NCBI RefSeq assembly: GCF_012027355.1
Contig: NZ_SNUH01000001.1
Coordinates: forward strand, 310,001 to 374,000
DNA: 64,000 nucleotides
Reading direction: 5' to 3'
DNA from: Thermococcus sp. M36
GTDB lineage: Archaea; Methanobacteriota_B; Thermococci; Thermococcales; Thermococcaceae
Part shown: in pieces, positions 45,218-53,606 of the stretch
Layout of the letters: every line of letters begins with the position of its first letter
Numbering within the stretch: the first letter of the stretch is position 1
The notes under the pieces: generated by a model
What the model was told of the DNA's origin: nothing
Databases searched by the model: none
Seen by the model: only the letters and a program-made list of their open reading frames with translations
Program-made: the position numbers and the translations under genes

Positions 45218-45874
45218 CTATAAAAACTCTGAGAACAGCAAGTCCTCCTTTCTTCCCCCGGCTTTTCTGAACACCTTCTCGCTCCATCCAACGTTCCCGA
45301 TGTCCTTGGGCCAGTGGGCGTCGCTCGAAAAGACGAGCTTTATCCCGCGCTTTATGCACTCCCTTACGAAGTCCGGCTCCGGGACTTTGTAGCGGGAGCT
45401 TATCTCAAAGGCCTTCCCTTTTTCCTCGGCGAGTTCGAGGACTTCTCTGATGCTCTCCTCGCTCGGGTACCCAATGTACCTAAAGCTTGCCCCAAAGTGC
45501 CCAATTATATCAACGCTCTCATCGAGGAGCGCAAGCTTGACTAGCTCAATGTACTCCTCCGGGTCGTCGAGCCACAGGTGAACGCTGGCTATCACGTAGT
45601 CCAGCCTCTCCCTCATCCCGCCGGCAACATCAACTCCACTGTGGGTTATGTTGGCCTCAATGCCTGCCAAGAGCGTTAGCTCTGCCTCCTCCTTCCATAT
45701 CTCTATCTCCCTCACATAGCGGTTGAATACCCTTCCGGTGAGGTAGTGGACGTGGTCGGTTATTCCGAGCAGCCCCAGCCCCCTCTCCTCGGCAGTCGCC
45801 ACGCTCTCCCCTATGCCTGAGGTGCCATCTGAGTGGACGGTATGCGTATGAGCGTCGTGGTGAAATCCCATCAT
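45218..45874 (-). CDS. PHP-domain phosphoesterase
   Basis: A 218-aa protein with PHP motifs: HDAHTHTVHSDGTSG (residues 5-19), GITDHVHYLT, AGIEANITH, IASVHLWLDD, IIGHFG and FSSDAHWPKDIG. These hold the metal ligands of histidinol-phosphatase and polymerase-type PHP enzymes. The protein is shorter than HisK and likely hydrolyses a small phosphate ester. ATG 45874 is 22 residues inside the longer frame and starts just before the first motif. Its 3' end meets the decayed end of the CRISPR array. Confidence 0.9.
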   Translation of the reverse strand: MMGFHHDAHTHTVHSDGTSGIGESVATAEERGLGLLGITDHVHYLTGRVFNRYVREIEIWKEEAELTLLAGIEANITHSGVDVAGGMRERLDYVIASVHLWLDDPEEYIELVKLALLDESVDIIGHFGASFRYIGYPSEESIREVLELAEEKGKAFEISSRYKVPEPDFVRECIKRGIKLVFSSDAHWPKDIGNVGWSEKVFRKAGGRKEDLLFSEFL

Positions 45875-45995
45875 ACCTGTTACTCCCCCGGGCCGATTAA
45901 AAACCCTTCTGGACAAAATATCCAAAGTAAAGCCCAATCTTGAGTTTTGACAATCTTTAAATATGACAGGCCCGAAACCTAAGCCGGTGGTGGAA

Positions 45996-46427
45996 ATGGT
46001 CGAGCGCTCCAGGGTTAGGGTTCTCGTTGCAAAGCCGGGACTTGACGGTCACGACAGGGGAGCAAAGGTCGTTGCGAGGGCCTTGCGTGATGCGGGTTTT
46101 GAGGTCATCTACACGGGCATAAGGCAGACGCCAGAACAGATAGTCGAGAGCGTTATACAGGAGGACGTTGATGTCCTGGGGATAAGCATCCTCTCCGGCG
46201 CGCACATGGTTCTCATACCGAAGATACTCCGGCTCCTTGAGGAGAGGGGCATCAATCCAAACGAGGATGTCCTCGTCATTGCCGGGGGCATAATCCCACC
46301 CGACGACGCCGAACAGCTTGAGGGCATGGGCGTTGCCCGGGTCTTCGGCCCTGGGAGCCCGATAGGGGAGATAATATCCTTCATTGACGAGAACGTCCCC
46401 AGACTTAGAAAGTTTCGGTCGGGCTGA
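45996..46427 (+). CDS. mcmA2: Methylmalonyl-CoA mutase, small (B12-binding) subunit
   Basis: A 143-aa cobalamin-binding Rossmann domain with the base-off His motif PGLDGHDRG (DxHxxG; about residues 14-22), LGISILSGAHM and IAGGIIPPDD. It pairs with the catalytic subunit encoded 37 kb away at 8759. TATA TTTAAATAT is at 45955-45963 and GGTGGTGGAA precedes ATG 45996, so the upstream ATG 45963 lies in the promoter and is not used. It heads the operon with meaB and mce. Confidence 0.94.
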   Translation: MVERSRVRVLVAKPGLDGHDRGAKVVARALRDAGFEVIYTGIRQTPEQIVESVIQEDVDVLGISILSGAHMVLIPKILRLLEERGINPNEDVLVIAGGIIPPDDAEQLEGMGVARVFGPGSPIGEIISFIDENVPRLRKFRSG

Positions 46428-46475
46428 GGCTAACATTTATAATTTCTCTCTGGATAATTTGTCCGAGTGGTGACG

Positions 46476-47435
46476 ATGATAGACGATCTTGTGGAACGCA
46501 TGCTTAAGGGGGACAAGCGGGCCACGGCAAGGCTGATAACCCTCGTCGAAAATGATGAGGAGAAGGCGAGGGAAATAATACGGAAGATCTACCCCCACAC
46601 CGGCAACGCCTACATTGTGGGAATAACCGGTCCACCAGGGGCCGGCAAATCAACGCTTCTCGACAAGCTCATCAGGGTCGTTCGTGAGGAGGGTAAGGTT
46701 GTCGGCGTTATAGCCATAGACCCTACCTCACCTTTCACAGGCGGCGCCCTTCTCGGCGACAGGATAAGGATGCAGAGGCATTCCACCGACCCGGGCGTTT
46801 TCATAAGGAGTATGGCCACTCGCGGCTCCCTCGGCGGCCTTGCCAAGGCCACCAACGACGCCATCAAGGTTCTCGACGCCTACGGCTGCGACATAATCTT
46901 CGTCGAGACCGTGGGAGTCGGTCAGATTGAGATTGACATCGTGAAGACTGCCGACACCGTCGTCCTCGTCACGGTTCCAGGACTGGGCGATGACATACAG
47001 GCCATCAAGGCTGGCCTCATGGAGATAGCAGACGTCTTTGTAATCAACAAGGCCGATAAGGAGGGGGCGGATGCAGCGTACTTCGAGCTCAACATGATGC
47101 TCGACCTGGAAAAGGAGCGCTGGGAAAAGAGGGGCTGGAGGCCGCCGATAATCGAGACGGTCGCGACAACCATGAGGGGCATACGCGACCTCTGGGGGGC
47201 TATCAGCAATCACAGGGACTTCCTCAACAGGAGTGGGGAGGTAGAACGCAAGAGGCGCTTCAGGGCAGAGGAGGAGGTTAAAACCATAGTGTCCGGCAGG
47301 ATCGCCAGGATGATAGGCGAAAAGCTGGATGACGAGGAGGTTGCGTCCTTGATAGATCGGATCGTCCGGAGGGAGATAGACCCATACTCTGCTGCGGATC
47401 TTGTCCTTGAAGAAGCCTTGGGGGTGAAGGTATGA
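46476..47435 (+). CDS. meaB: Methylmalonyl-CoA mutase-associated GTPase MeaB
   Basis: A 319-aa G3E-family GTPase that guards and repairs the cobalamin cofactor of the mutase. Walker [10 protein letters not shown] (about residues 49-57), [28 protein letters not shown] and NKADKEGAD are all present. The C-terminal part is a helical dimerisation arm. ATG 46476 follows GGTGACG, and the stop overlaps the mce start (ATGA), so these proteins are made together. Confidence 0.94.
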   Translation: MIDDLVERMLKGDKRATARLITLVENDEEKAREIIRKIYPHTGNAYIVGITGPPGAGKSTLLDKLIRVVREEGKVVGVIAIDPTSPFTGGALLGDRIRMQRHSTDPGVFIRSMATRGSLGGLAKATNDAIKVLDAYGCDIIFVETVGVGQIEIDIVKTADTVVLVTVPGLGDDIQAIKAGLMEIADVFVINKADKEGADAAYFELNMMLDLEKERWEKRGWRPPIIETVATTMRGIRDLWGAISNHRDFLNRSGEVERKRRFRAEEEVKTIVSGRIARMIGEKLDDEEVASLIDRIVRREIDPYSAADLVLEEALGVKV

Positions 47436-47833
47436 TAAAGAAGATAGACCACGTGGGTATAGCTGTTAAAAACCTGGAGGAGGCTATCAGGATCTGGGAG
47501 GGTCTCGGCCTTAAGGTCGAAGAGATTGAGGAAGTTCCGGAGCAGAAGGTCAGGACTGCGATAATTCACGTCGGGGAGAGCAGAATAGAGCTCCTTGAAC
47601 CGACCGCTGAGGACTCCCCGATAGCAAAGTTCCTGGCCAAGCGCGGTGAGGGAATACACCACATAGCCCTCGGCGTTGATGACATCGAGGCCCACCTTGA
47701 GGGGCTCAGAGAGGCCGGTTACAGGCTCATAGACGAGAAGCCCCGCACCGGTGCCGGCGGCGCCAAGATAGCCTTCGTCCACCCGAAGGCCGTCACAGGG
47801 GTCCTTCTTGAGCTCTGCGAAAGGGAGGAATGA
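47432..47833 (+). CDS. mce: Methylmalonyl-CoA epimerase
   Basis: A 133-aa vicinal-oxygen-chelate protein with [14 protein letters not shown] at residues 5-18 (metal His), [34 protein letters not shown] (Glu/His ligands) and the C-terminal GVLLELCE. It interconverts the (R) and (S) forms of methylmalonyl-CoA so that the mutase can use them. It is translationally coupled to meaB by a 4-bp overlap. Confidence 0.95.
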   Translation: MIKKIDHVGIAVKNLEEAIRIWEGLGLKVEEIEEVPEQKVRTAIIHVGESRIELLEPTAEDSPIAKFLAKRGEGIHHIALGVDDIEAHLEGLREAGYRLIDEKPRTGAGGAKIAFVHPKAVTGVLLELCEREE

Positions 47834-47862
47834 GCGGCGCAGGCGCGCCTCCGTACTCCCCG

Positions 47863-47882
47863 GTTGTTTTTGGTTTTTGTTC
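47863..47882 (+). terminator. T-rich terminator after mce
   Basis: TTGTTTTTGGTTTTTGTTCG follows the end of the mcmA2-meaB-mce operon within 50 bp, with two runs of five T. This fits archaeal intrinsic termination. No stable hairpin is needed. Confidence 0.45.
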
Positions 47883-48015
47883 GTCACAATGTGGCTCGGT
47901 TGGGGATTTATGTTCACCCAAGTAGGAAAAATATTTATATACCTATCATCAATGCTACGATGTCTCTAAAGCCGCACCAGGGCACACCACGGTGAAATCC
48001 TTACAGGGGATGGAG

Positions 48016-48438
48016 ATGCTGAAACTGAGGAGATCCCCCTCCGAATCACGGGTCATTGACTACCGCCGCCTGGGCGAGTTACTCCAGGCAAACGGCGATA
48101 GGAAAAAGCTCCTTATAACCAGGAAGCCGCCCTGTGAGATCAGGGCAGAGAACATCCAGCAGATATGGCTCACCAAGATATCCCACCCCCAGGGGGTGCC
48201 GCCCTCCAGACTCCATGCGATAGAGCAACGGGTCTGGGAGCAGCTCAGGGAAGGCGAGGCCGACGTGATTCTGGACGCGGTGGAGTACCTGATTCTGGAG
48301 AACGGGGTCGAATCAACGCTCCGTTTCGTCAGCAAGATAAGAGACATGGCTGTGATCAACGGCTGCGAGTTCTACGTTACTGTCGGGGAGGGCCTGGAGC
48401 CCATTGTGGTCAACATCCTGAAGAAAATAGTTGATTAG
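48016..48438 (+). CDS. DUF835-like protein
   Basis: A 140-aa protein with the DUF835 layout: KKLLITRKPPCEIR (about residues 28-41), IQQIWLTKISHPQGVPPSRL, and ADVILDAVEYLILENG followed by VSKIRDMAVINGCEFYVTVGEGLEP. DUF835 domains in archaea are found beside signalling and surface genes; their action is unknown. The strong TATA box ATATTTATATACC is at 47930-47942. The ATG choice is uncertain: GTG 47992, ATG 48010 and ATG 48016 are all in frame. It lies 57 bp upstream of smc. Confidence 0.78.
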   Translation: MLKLRRSPSESRVIDYRRLGELLQANGDRKKLLITRKPPCEIRAENIQQIWLTKISHPQGVPPSRLHAIEQRVWEQLREGEADVILDAVEYLILENGVESTLRFVSKIRDMAVINGCEFYVTVGEGLEPIVVNILKKIVD

Positions 48439-48494
48439 GCCCGCAGGTAAAGTTATATAACCCCTTCACCACTTTTCCAGTTCAGGTGTAAGGC

Positions 48495-51400
48495 ATGCCG
48501 TACATTGAGAAGATTGAAATGAAAGGCTTCAAATCCTACGGCAACCGGAAGGTAGTTGTCCCGCTGTCCAAGGGGTTCACTGCCATCGTTGGGGCCAACG
48601 GTTCTGGAAAGAGCAACATCGGTGACGCAGTTCTGTTCGTTCTCGGCGGCCTGTCCGCCAAGGCAATGCGTGCCACGAGAATAAGCGACCTCATCTTCGC
48701 GGGAACGAAAACCGAACCTCCAGCGAAGTACGCCGAAGTGGCCATGTACTTCAACAATGAGGATAGGGGTTTCCCGGTCGATGAGGACGAGGTGGTAATA
48801 AAGCGCCGCGTCTATCCCGACGGCAGGAGCACGTACTGGCTCAACGGCAAGAGAACCAGCAGGAGCGACATACTCGATGTCCTCAGCGCGGCAATGATAT
48901 CCCCTGAAGGATACAACCTTGTTCTCCAGGGAGATATAACCAAGTTCATCAAGATGAGCCCTACCGAGAGGAGGCTCCTCATTGATGAGATTTCCGGAAT
49001 AGCCGAGTACGACGCCAAGAAGGAGAAGGCCCTGAAGGAGCTCAAGCAGGCCGAAGAAAACCTCGCCCGCGTTGACCTGCTCATCCGTGAGGTCAAGGCA
49101 CAGCTCGACAAGCTTGAGAAGGAGCGCAACGATGCCCTCCGCTACCTCGACCTCAAAGACCGTGTCGAGAAGGCGAAGGTTACGCTCCTCCTGGGTGAGA
49201 TAAGGAGGCTGGAAAATCTGATCCAGGAGAGCACTCTCCGCGACAAGGAGATCGAGGCCGAGATATCTGCAATGGAGGCGAGGCTGAAGGACATCGCTAG
49301 GGAGATAGTGGAGAGGGAGAAGGAGCTGAACGCCATAGAGAGGGAGCTGGAAGAGAAGAGCGAGGACGGCATCCTGGAGGTCACGAGGAGGATAAGCGAG
49401 GTCAAGTCAAAGATAGGGATGGCTAGGAAGAACATAGAGCTCGCCCAGAGGGAAATTGAGGACAGCCAGCACCGTCTGACCAGGGCAAAGGAGGAGCTCA
49501 GAAAGGTCTCGGATGAAATTGAAAAGGGCAGGAATGCCATAGTCCGCTGGAGTAAGAGGCGTGAGAAGCTCATCGCGGAGATAAAGGAGAGGGAGGTCGT
49601 CAAGAACGAGCTGGTCATCAAGCTGGGCGAGATAGACAGGGACTTTGCGATAGCGAAGGAGGAGTTTGACAGGGTAGTCGGCGAGCTTGAGGAGGCCAAG
49701 AAGGAGCTCTACATGAAGGAGAGCGACATCAGGAAGTTTGAGGAGGAGATAGAGCGTCTGAAGGCGAAGATGGCCCAGGACAGCACCCGGAGGATTGCCC
49801 TCAAGTCAAAAATAGATGAGGCAAAGGCCTCGCTGGAGGCCAAGCGCTCGGAGCTGGGGGAGATAGATGGCAGGATGTCGAAGGCCGAGTCCCGGCTGAG
49901 GAAGGCAGAGAAAGAGCTTGAAGAGAAGACAAAGATGCTTAAGTCTGCCGAGGCCCAGCTGGCGAAGGCCAGGGAGGAGCTGATAAAAGCAGAGGCCCAG
50001 AGGGAGGTCAGGGGGAACCGTGCCGTTGAGTTCTTAAAGAAACAGAACATTCCCGGCCTCTACGGAACACTGGGGGAGCTGATAACTGTTGCCGATGAGG
50101 AATACGCCCTCGCCGTTGAGGTAGCCCTCGGCGGACACTACGACAACGTCGTTGTGGAGGACGACAGGGTTGCTGAGAGGGCCATCAAGCTCCTCAAGGA
50201 GAAAAAGCTCGGAAGGCTGACCTTCCTCCCGCTCAACAGGATAAAGCCGCGCTCCATGAAGGAGAGACCATCCTTTGGCATTCCGGCGATGGACGTCGTC
50301 CAGTACGACCCGCGCTTTAAGAACGCCGTTGCCTATGCCCTCGGGGACACCCTCATAGTTGGGGACATGGATGAGGCAAGGGCCGTGGGGATAGGGAAAG
50401 TCCGCATGGTGACCCTCGGCGGTGAGCTCCTGGAGAGGAGCGGTGCCATAACCGGCGGCCACTACCGGCCGCGCGGAAAGCTCGGTGTGAGCGTTGACGA
50501 GATAAGGGCCAGGGTGGAAAGGCTGGAGAGGGAAAAGGATGCCCTGGAATCCGCTGTCAATGCCCTCCGCCTGGAGATCAAAGGGCTCCAGAACGAGCTC
50601 TTCGAGCTGCGCATGAAGAAAAGCGATCTGAGCAAAGACCTCCAGGTGATTCAGAGGGAAATGGAGAGGCTCCTCGCTGAAGACAGGGCACTTAAGGAGG
50701 GCATAGAGGAGAGCGAGCGGCTCATAAGTGCTCTTGAGAAGAAGATCCACGAGACCAAGGGTGAGATGGCCAGGCTCAGGGGGAGGATAGAGAGGCTGGA
50801 GAAAAAGAGGGAGAAGCTCAAGAGGGCCCTGGAGAACCCCGAGGCGAGAGAGCTCAACCAGAAGATCAGGGAGGTCGAGCACGAGATAAGCAAGCTGAGG
50901 GAGGAGCTCAGCAAAGTCGAGAGCAAGCTGGAGAACCTTGAGGCCAGGATAAACGAGGAGCTCCTTCCGAGGAAAGCCGATTTGGAGGAAGAAATTGAGG
51001 GCCTTATCAACAGAATAAACGCCCTAAAGGCCAACATCGAGGAGAACGAGAGGGCTATAAAAGAGTTTGAGGCCGAGCTTGATGAGCTGAAGAGGGCGGA
51101 GGAGAACGTAAAGGACGAGCTCAAAGAGCTCCGCGAACGGCGTGAAAGGTTCAGGAACGAGATTATTGACCTCAGGCAAGAGAAGGATGATCTAAGCTCA
51201 AAGCTCCAGGAGCTGCGCATAGAGGCCAACACCCTCAAGATAAAGCTCGCCCAGTATGAGGCGACGCTAAAGGAGAAGCAGGACGAGCTGAAACACCATG
51301 ATGCCAAACTCATCAGGTCAATAAAGGAAGTCCCGCTGGAGCTTGAGGCCCTGAGGGAGCAAATAGAGAAGATGGAGGAGGAGATACGCGCCCTCGAACC

Positions 51401-52061
51401 GGTCAACATGAAGGCCATTGAGGACTTCGAGGTCGTCGAGCGGAGGTACCTTGAGCTGAAGAGCAAACGCGAGCAGGTGGTTGCCGAGAAGGAGAGCATA
51501 GAAGAGTTCATCGAAGAAATAGAGGGGCAGAAGAAGCAGGTGTTCCTCCAGACCCTCAGCGAGATAGCCAAGAACTTCTCGGAGCTTTTCGCGAAGCTTT
51601 CTCCAGGAGGAAGCGCCAGGCTCATCCTAGAAAATCCCGACGATCCATTCGCGGGGGGACTTGAGATAGAGGCTAAACCAGCAGGAAAGGACGTCAAGAG
51701 GATTGAGGCTATGAGCGGCGGCGAGAAGGCATTAACGGCACTCGCCTTCGTCTTCGCAATACAGCGCTACAAGCCCGCTCCATTCTACCTCTTCGACGAG
51801 ATAGATGCACACCTCGACGATGCGAACGTCAAACGCGTTGCTGATCTCATCAAGGAGGCGTCGAGGGACAGCCAGTTCATAGTCATAACCCTCAGGGACG
51901 TCATGATGGCCAACGCGGACAAGATAATCGGCGTCAGTATGAGGAAGGGAGTGAGCAGGGTCGTGGCTCTGAGCCTTGAAAAGGCCCTGAAGATACTCGA
52001 AGAGGCCAAGAAGAGGAGCGAAGCCGAGCACGCGGAGATGTTCGGGCATTTGAGCGGGTGA
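48495..52061 (+). CDS. smc: Chromosome condensation/segregation protein SMC
   Basis: A 1188-aa SMC ATPase. Walker A GANGSGKSN is at residues 33-41; long coiled-coil arms (about 170-500 and 660-1010) flank the hinge (about 505-650; IPGLYGTLGELITV, VALGGHYDNVVVEDD). The C-terminal head has the ABC signature SGGEKALTALAFVFAIQ and Walker B YLFDEIDAHLDD. Two SMC chains and ScpA form the archaeal condensin-like loop extruder. TATA AGTTATATAACC is at 48450-48461. Length is normal for the family. Confidence 0.97.
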   Translation: MPYIEKIEMKGFKSYGNRKVVVPLSKGFTAIVGANGSGKSNIGDAVLFVLGGLSAKAMRATRISDLIFAGTKTEPPAKYAEVAMYFNNEDRGFPVDEDEVVIKRRVYPDGRSTYWLNGKRTSRSDILDVLSAAMISPEGYNLVLQGDITKFIKMSPTERRLLIDEISGIAEYDAKKEKALKELKQAEENLARVDLLIREVKAQLDKLEKERNDALRYLDLKDRVEKAKVTLLLGEIRRLENLIQESTLRDKEIEAEISAMEARLKDIAREIVEREKELNAIERELEEKSEDGILEVTRRISEVKSKIGMARKNIELAQREIEDSQHRLTRAKEELRKVSDEIEKGRNAIVRWSKRREKLIAEIKEREVVKNELVIKLGEIDRDFAIAKEEFDRVVGELEEAKKELYMKESDIRKFEEEIERLKAKMAQDSTRRIALKSKIDEAKASLEAKRSELGEIDGRMSKAESRLRKAEKELEEKTKMLKSAEAQLAKAREELIKAEAQREVRGNRAVEFLKKQNIPGLYGTLGELITVADEEYALAVEVALGGHYDNVVVEDDRVAERAIKLLKEKKLGRLTFLPLNRIKPRSMKERPSFGIPAMDVVQYDPRFKNAVAYALGDTLIVGDMDEARAVGIGKVRMVTLGGELLERSGAITGGHYRPRGKLGVSVDEIRARVERLEREKDALESAVNALRLEIKGLQNELFELRMKKSDLSKDLQVIQREMERLLAEDRALKEGIEESERLISALEKKIHETKGEMARLRGRIERLEKKREKLKRALENPEARELNQKIREVEHEISKLREELSKVESKLENLEARINEELLPRKADLEEEIEGLINRINALKANIEENERAIKEFEAELDELKRAEENVKDELKELRERRERFRNEIIDLRQEKDDLSSKLQELRIEANTLKIKLAQYEATLKEKQDELKHHDAKLIRSIKEVPLELEALREQIEKMEEEIRALEPVNMKAIEDFEVVERRYLELKSKREQVVAEKESIEEFIEEIEGQKKQVFLQTLSEIAKNFSELFAKLSPGGSARLILENPDDPFAGGLEIEAKPAGKDVKRIEAMSGGEKALTALAFVFAIQRYKPAPFYLFDEIDAHLDDANVKRVADLIKEASRDSQFIVITLRDVMMANADKIIGVSMRKGVSRVVALSLEKALKILEEAKKRSEAEHAEMFGHLSG

Positions 52062-52066
52062 GAACT

Positions 52067-52726
52067 ATGGAATCGCGCCGCGAGGAGGAGATAACCCCCG
52101 TTGACATCCTGCTCCAGCTCGTCCAGCTCGGAAAGGTCGACCCCTGGAACATCGACATAGTCGATCTTACCGAGAAGTACATCGAACGGCTGAGGGAGAT
52201 GAAGGAGCTCGACCTCCGCGTCTCGGCGAGGGCTATCTTAGCCGCTTCGATCCTCGTCAGGATGAAGAGCGAGGCACTGCTCTACGCTGACGAGGAGGAA
52301 AGTGAGGAACAGCACGAGGAGAGACTCCACGTTGAGGTTGAGCCTCTGGCACCCCCACTCCGCAGGGTGGAGCGCTACTACACCTTTGACGACCTTCTGG
52401 ATGCCCTTATGGACGCCCTTGAGGAGGCAGAGAAGAGGAAGCCGCGGAAGAAAAAGAGGGTCGAGATAGAGGAGGAAGTGTTCGTCGTTGACGACTTCCG
52501 CGTTGACATCGAGAAGCACGTTTACAGGCTCCACGAGATAGTCAGGAAGATGTACCTGGAAACAGGGAGGCCCATAAACTTCTGGGATCTCGTCTTCGAC
52601 CCCAGTCCGAAAATAATAGCCAGAACGTTCCTCTACCTCCTGTTTCTCTCGAACATGGGGAAGGTGGAGCTGATTCAAGAGGAGCCGTTTGGGGACATCA
52701 TGGTGGTGCCCCTGGAGGAGGCGTAG
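52067..52726 (+). CDS. scpA: Kleisin ScpA
   Basis: A 219-aa kleisin that bridges the SMC heads. The conserved N-terminal part [30 protein letters not shown] (about residues 10-38) is the SMC neck-binding helix region, and the C-terminal winged helix (about 150-219; [21 protein letters not shown]) binds the cap. ATG 52067 follows GGGTGAGAACT and lies 5 bp after the smc stop, so both are coexpressed. No scpB is nearby. Confidence 0.92.
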   Translation: MESRREEEITPVDILLQLVQLGKVDPWNIDIVDLTEKYIERLREMKELDLRVSARAILAASILVRMKSEALLYADEEESEEQHEERLHVEVEPLAPPLRRVERYYTFDDLLDALMDALEEAEKRKPRKKKRVEIEEEVFVVDDFRVDIEKHVYRLHEIVRKMYLETGRPINFWDLVFDPSPKIIARTFLYLLFLSNMGKVELIQEEPFGDIMVVPLEEA

Positions 52727-53148
52727 GCCTCTCTCTCCCTCCCCTTCGCGGGCCTTATGGTTATCACCAGGAAGGGTTCCCTGCTCCCAATATAGAGGCT
52801 CCTTTTCTTCATATTTATATAGAAGCAGTACTCCCCGTCGGGCACTTCCTCAATGAACTTTCTGGGGGTAGTCTCCTTCACGAGCCTGCCGTCAAAAAAG
52901 ACGCATTCGTATGATCTCTCGGTGCCTGCTACCCGCCTACGTATCTCCTCCAGGGGGAGCCTCTCGCAGTCGAGTTTTGTGCAGACGAGGCTCTTCCTGC
53001 CGTCAGTGAAGATGACTATCCCTTCCCCAACGTCTAGCCTCACCGACCGGTCGAGGAACGACCAGAGCTCGGAGTATATGCACCCGAGCTTTCTCCTCTT
53101 CGTCAGCCTTTTTACGAGCCGCTCCTTTGCGTGCCTCGTTAGAAGCAT
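52675..53148 (-). CDS. Hypothetical protein with DUF4258-like start
   Basis: A 157-aa protein whose start [21 protein letters not shown] resembles DUF4258/RelE-like basic helices. The middle has beta-rich parts ([35 protein letters not shown]) and the C-terminus is Ser/Arg-rich and may be disordered. The last 52 bp overlap the end of scpA on the other strand. ATG 53148 is the first Met. No partner antitoxin is visible; the toxin link is weak. Confidence 0.62.
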   Translation of the reverse strand: MLLTRHAKERLVKRLTKRRKLGCIYSELWSFLDRSVRLDVGEGIVIFTDGRKSLVCTKLDCERLPLEEIRRRVAGTERSYECVFFDGRLVKETTPRKFIEEVPDGEYCFYINMKKRSLYIGSREPFLVITIRPAKGREREAYASSRGTTMMSPNGSS

Positions 53149-53215
53149 GGATCAAGTTATGGCGAAAGGTTTAAACCTTCCTGTGTGTAGGTATTTATGT
53201 AGGTGATGACCACTA

Positions 53216-53545
53216 ATGAGAGTACACACCCCCCATCTCCCTGCCGGCAGCCTGCTGGTATATCCAGCGGTGTTCCTTCTGCTGTCCGCCCTCGACCTCC
53301 TTACCACCCTGGCCGGGGTCAGGATGGGCCATGCCGAGATTAACCCCGCTATGGCAGGGAGGATGTCGAGCCCATACCTTTTCATAGGCAGTTATGCCGC
53401 CTACACCGCCATCGGCGTCGCGGTTCTGGTGGTTGCCCTGAAGCTCGAAAAGCTGAGCGTGGCCTTCAGGTACTTCGCCGAGTTCTTCGTTGCCCTAAGG
53501 GCCCTTCCTGTCGTGAACAACGCACTGATCCTGCTGGGGATATAG
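53216..53545 (+). CDS. DUF5658-like small membrane protein
   Basis: A 109-aa protein with three to four membrane segments (residues 11-35, 52-72, about 84-105) and the motif D-x-x-T-T followed by E-I-N-P-A-M at residues 27-46, as in DUF5658 proteins. GGTGATGACC precedes ATG 53216, and TATA-like GTATTTATGTA is at 53189-53199. No partner gene is seen; the hef gene follows 61 bp downstream with its own start. Confidence 0.75.
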   Translation: MRVHTPHLPAGSLLVYPAVFLLLSALDLLTTLAGVRMGHAEINPAMAGRMSSPYLFIGSYAAYTAIGVAVLVVALKLEKLSVAFRYFAEFFVALRALPVVNNALILLGI

Positions 53546-53606
53546 CTTTCCCTTTCGGAGTGAAGAGGAGTGAAACATTTTTAGCCTCCTGAACGTACCG
53601 GTCACC

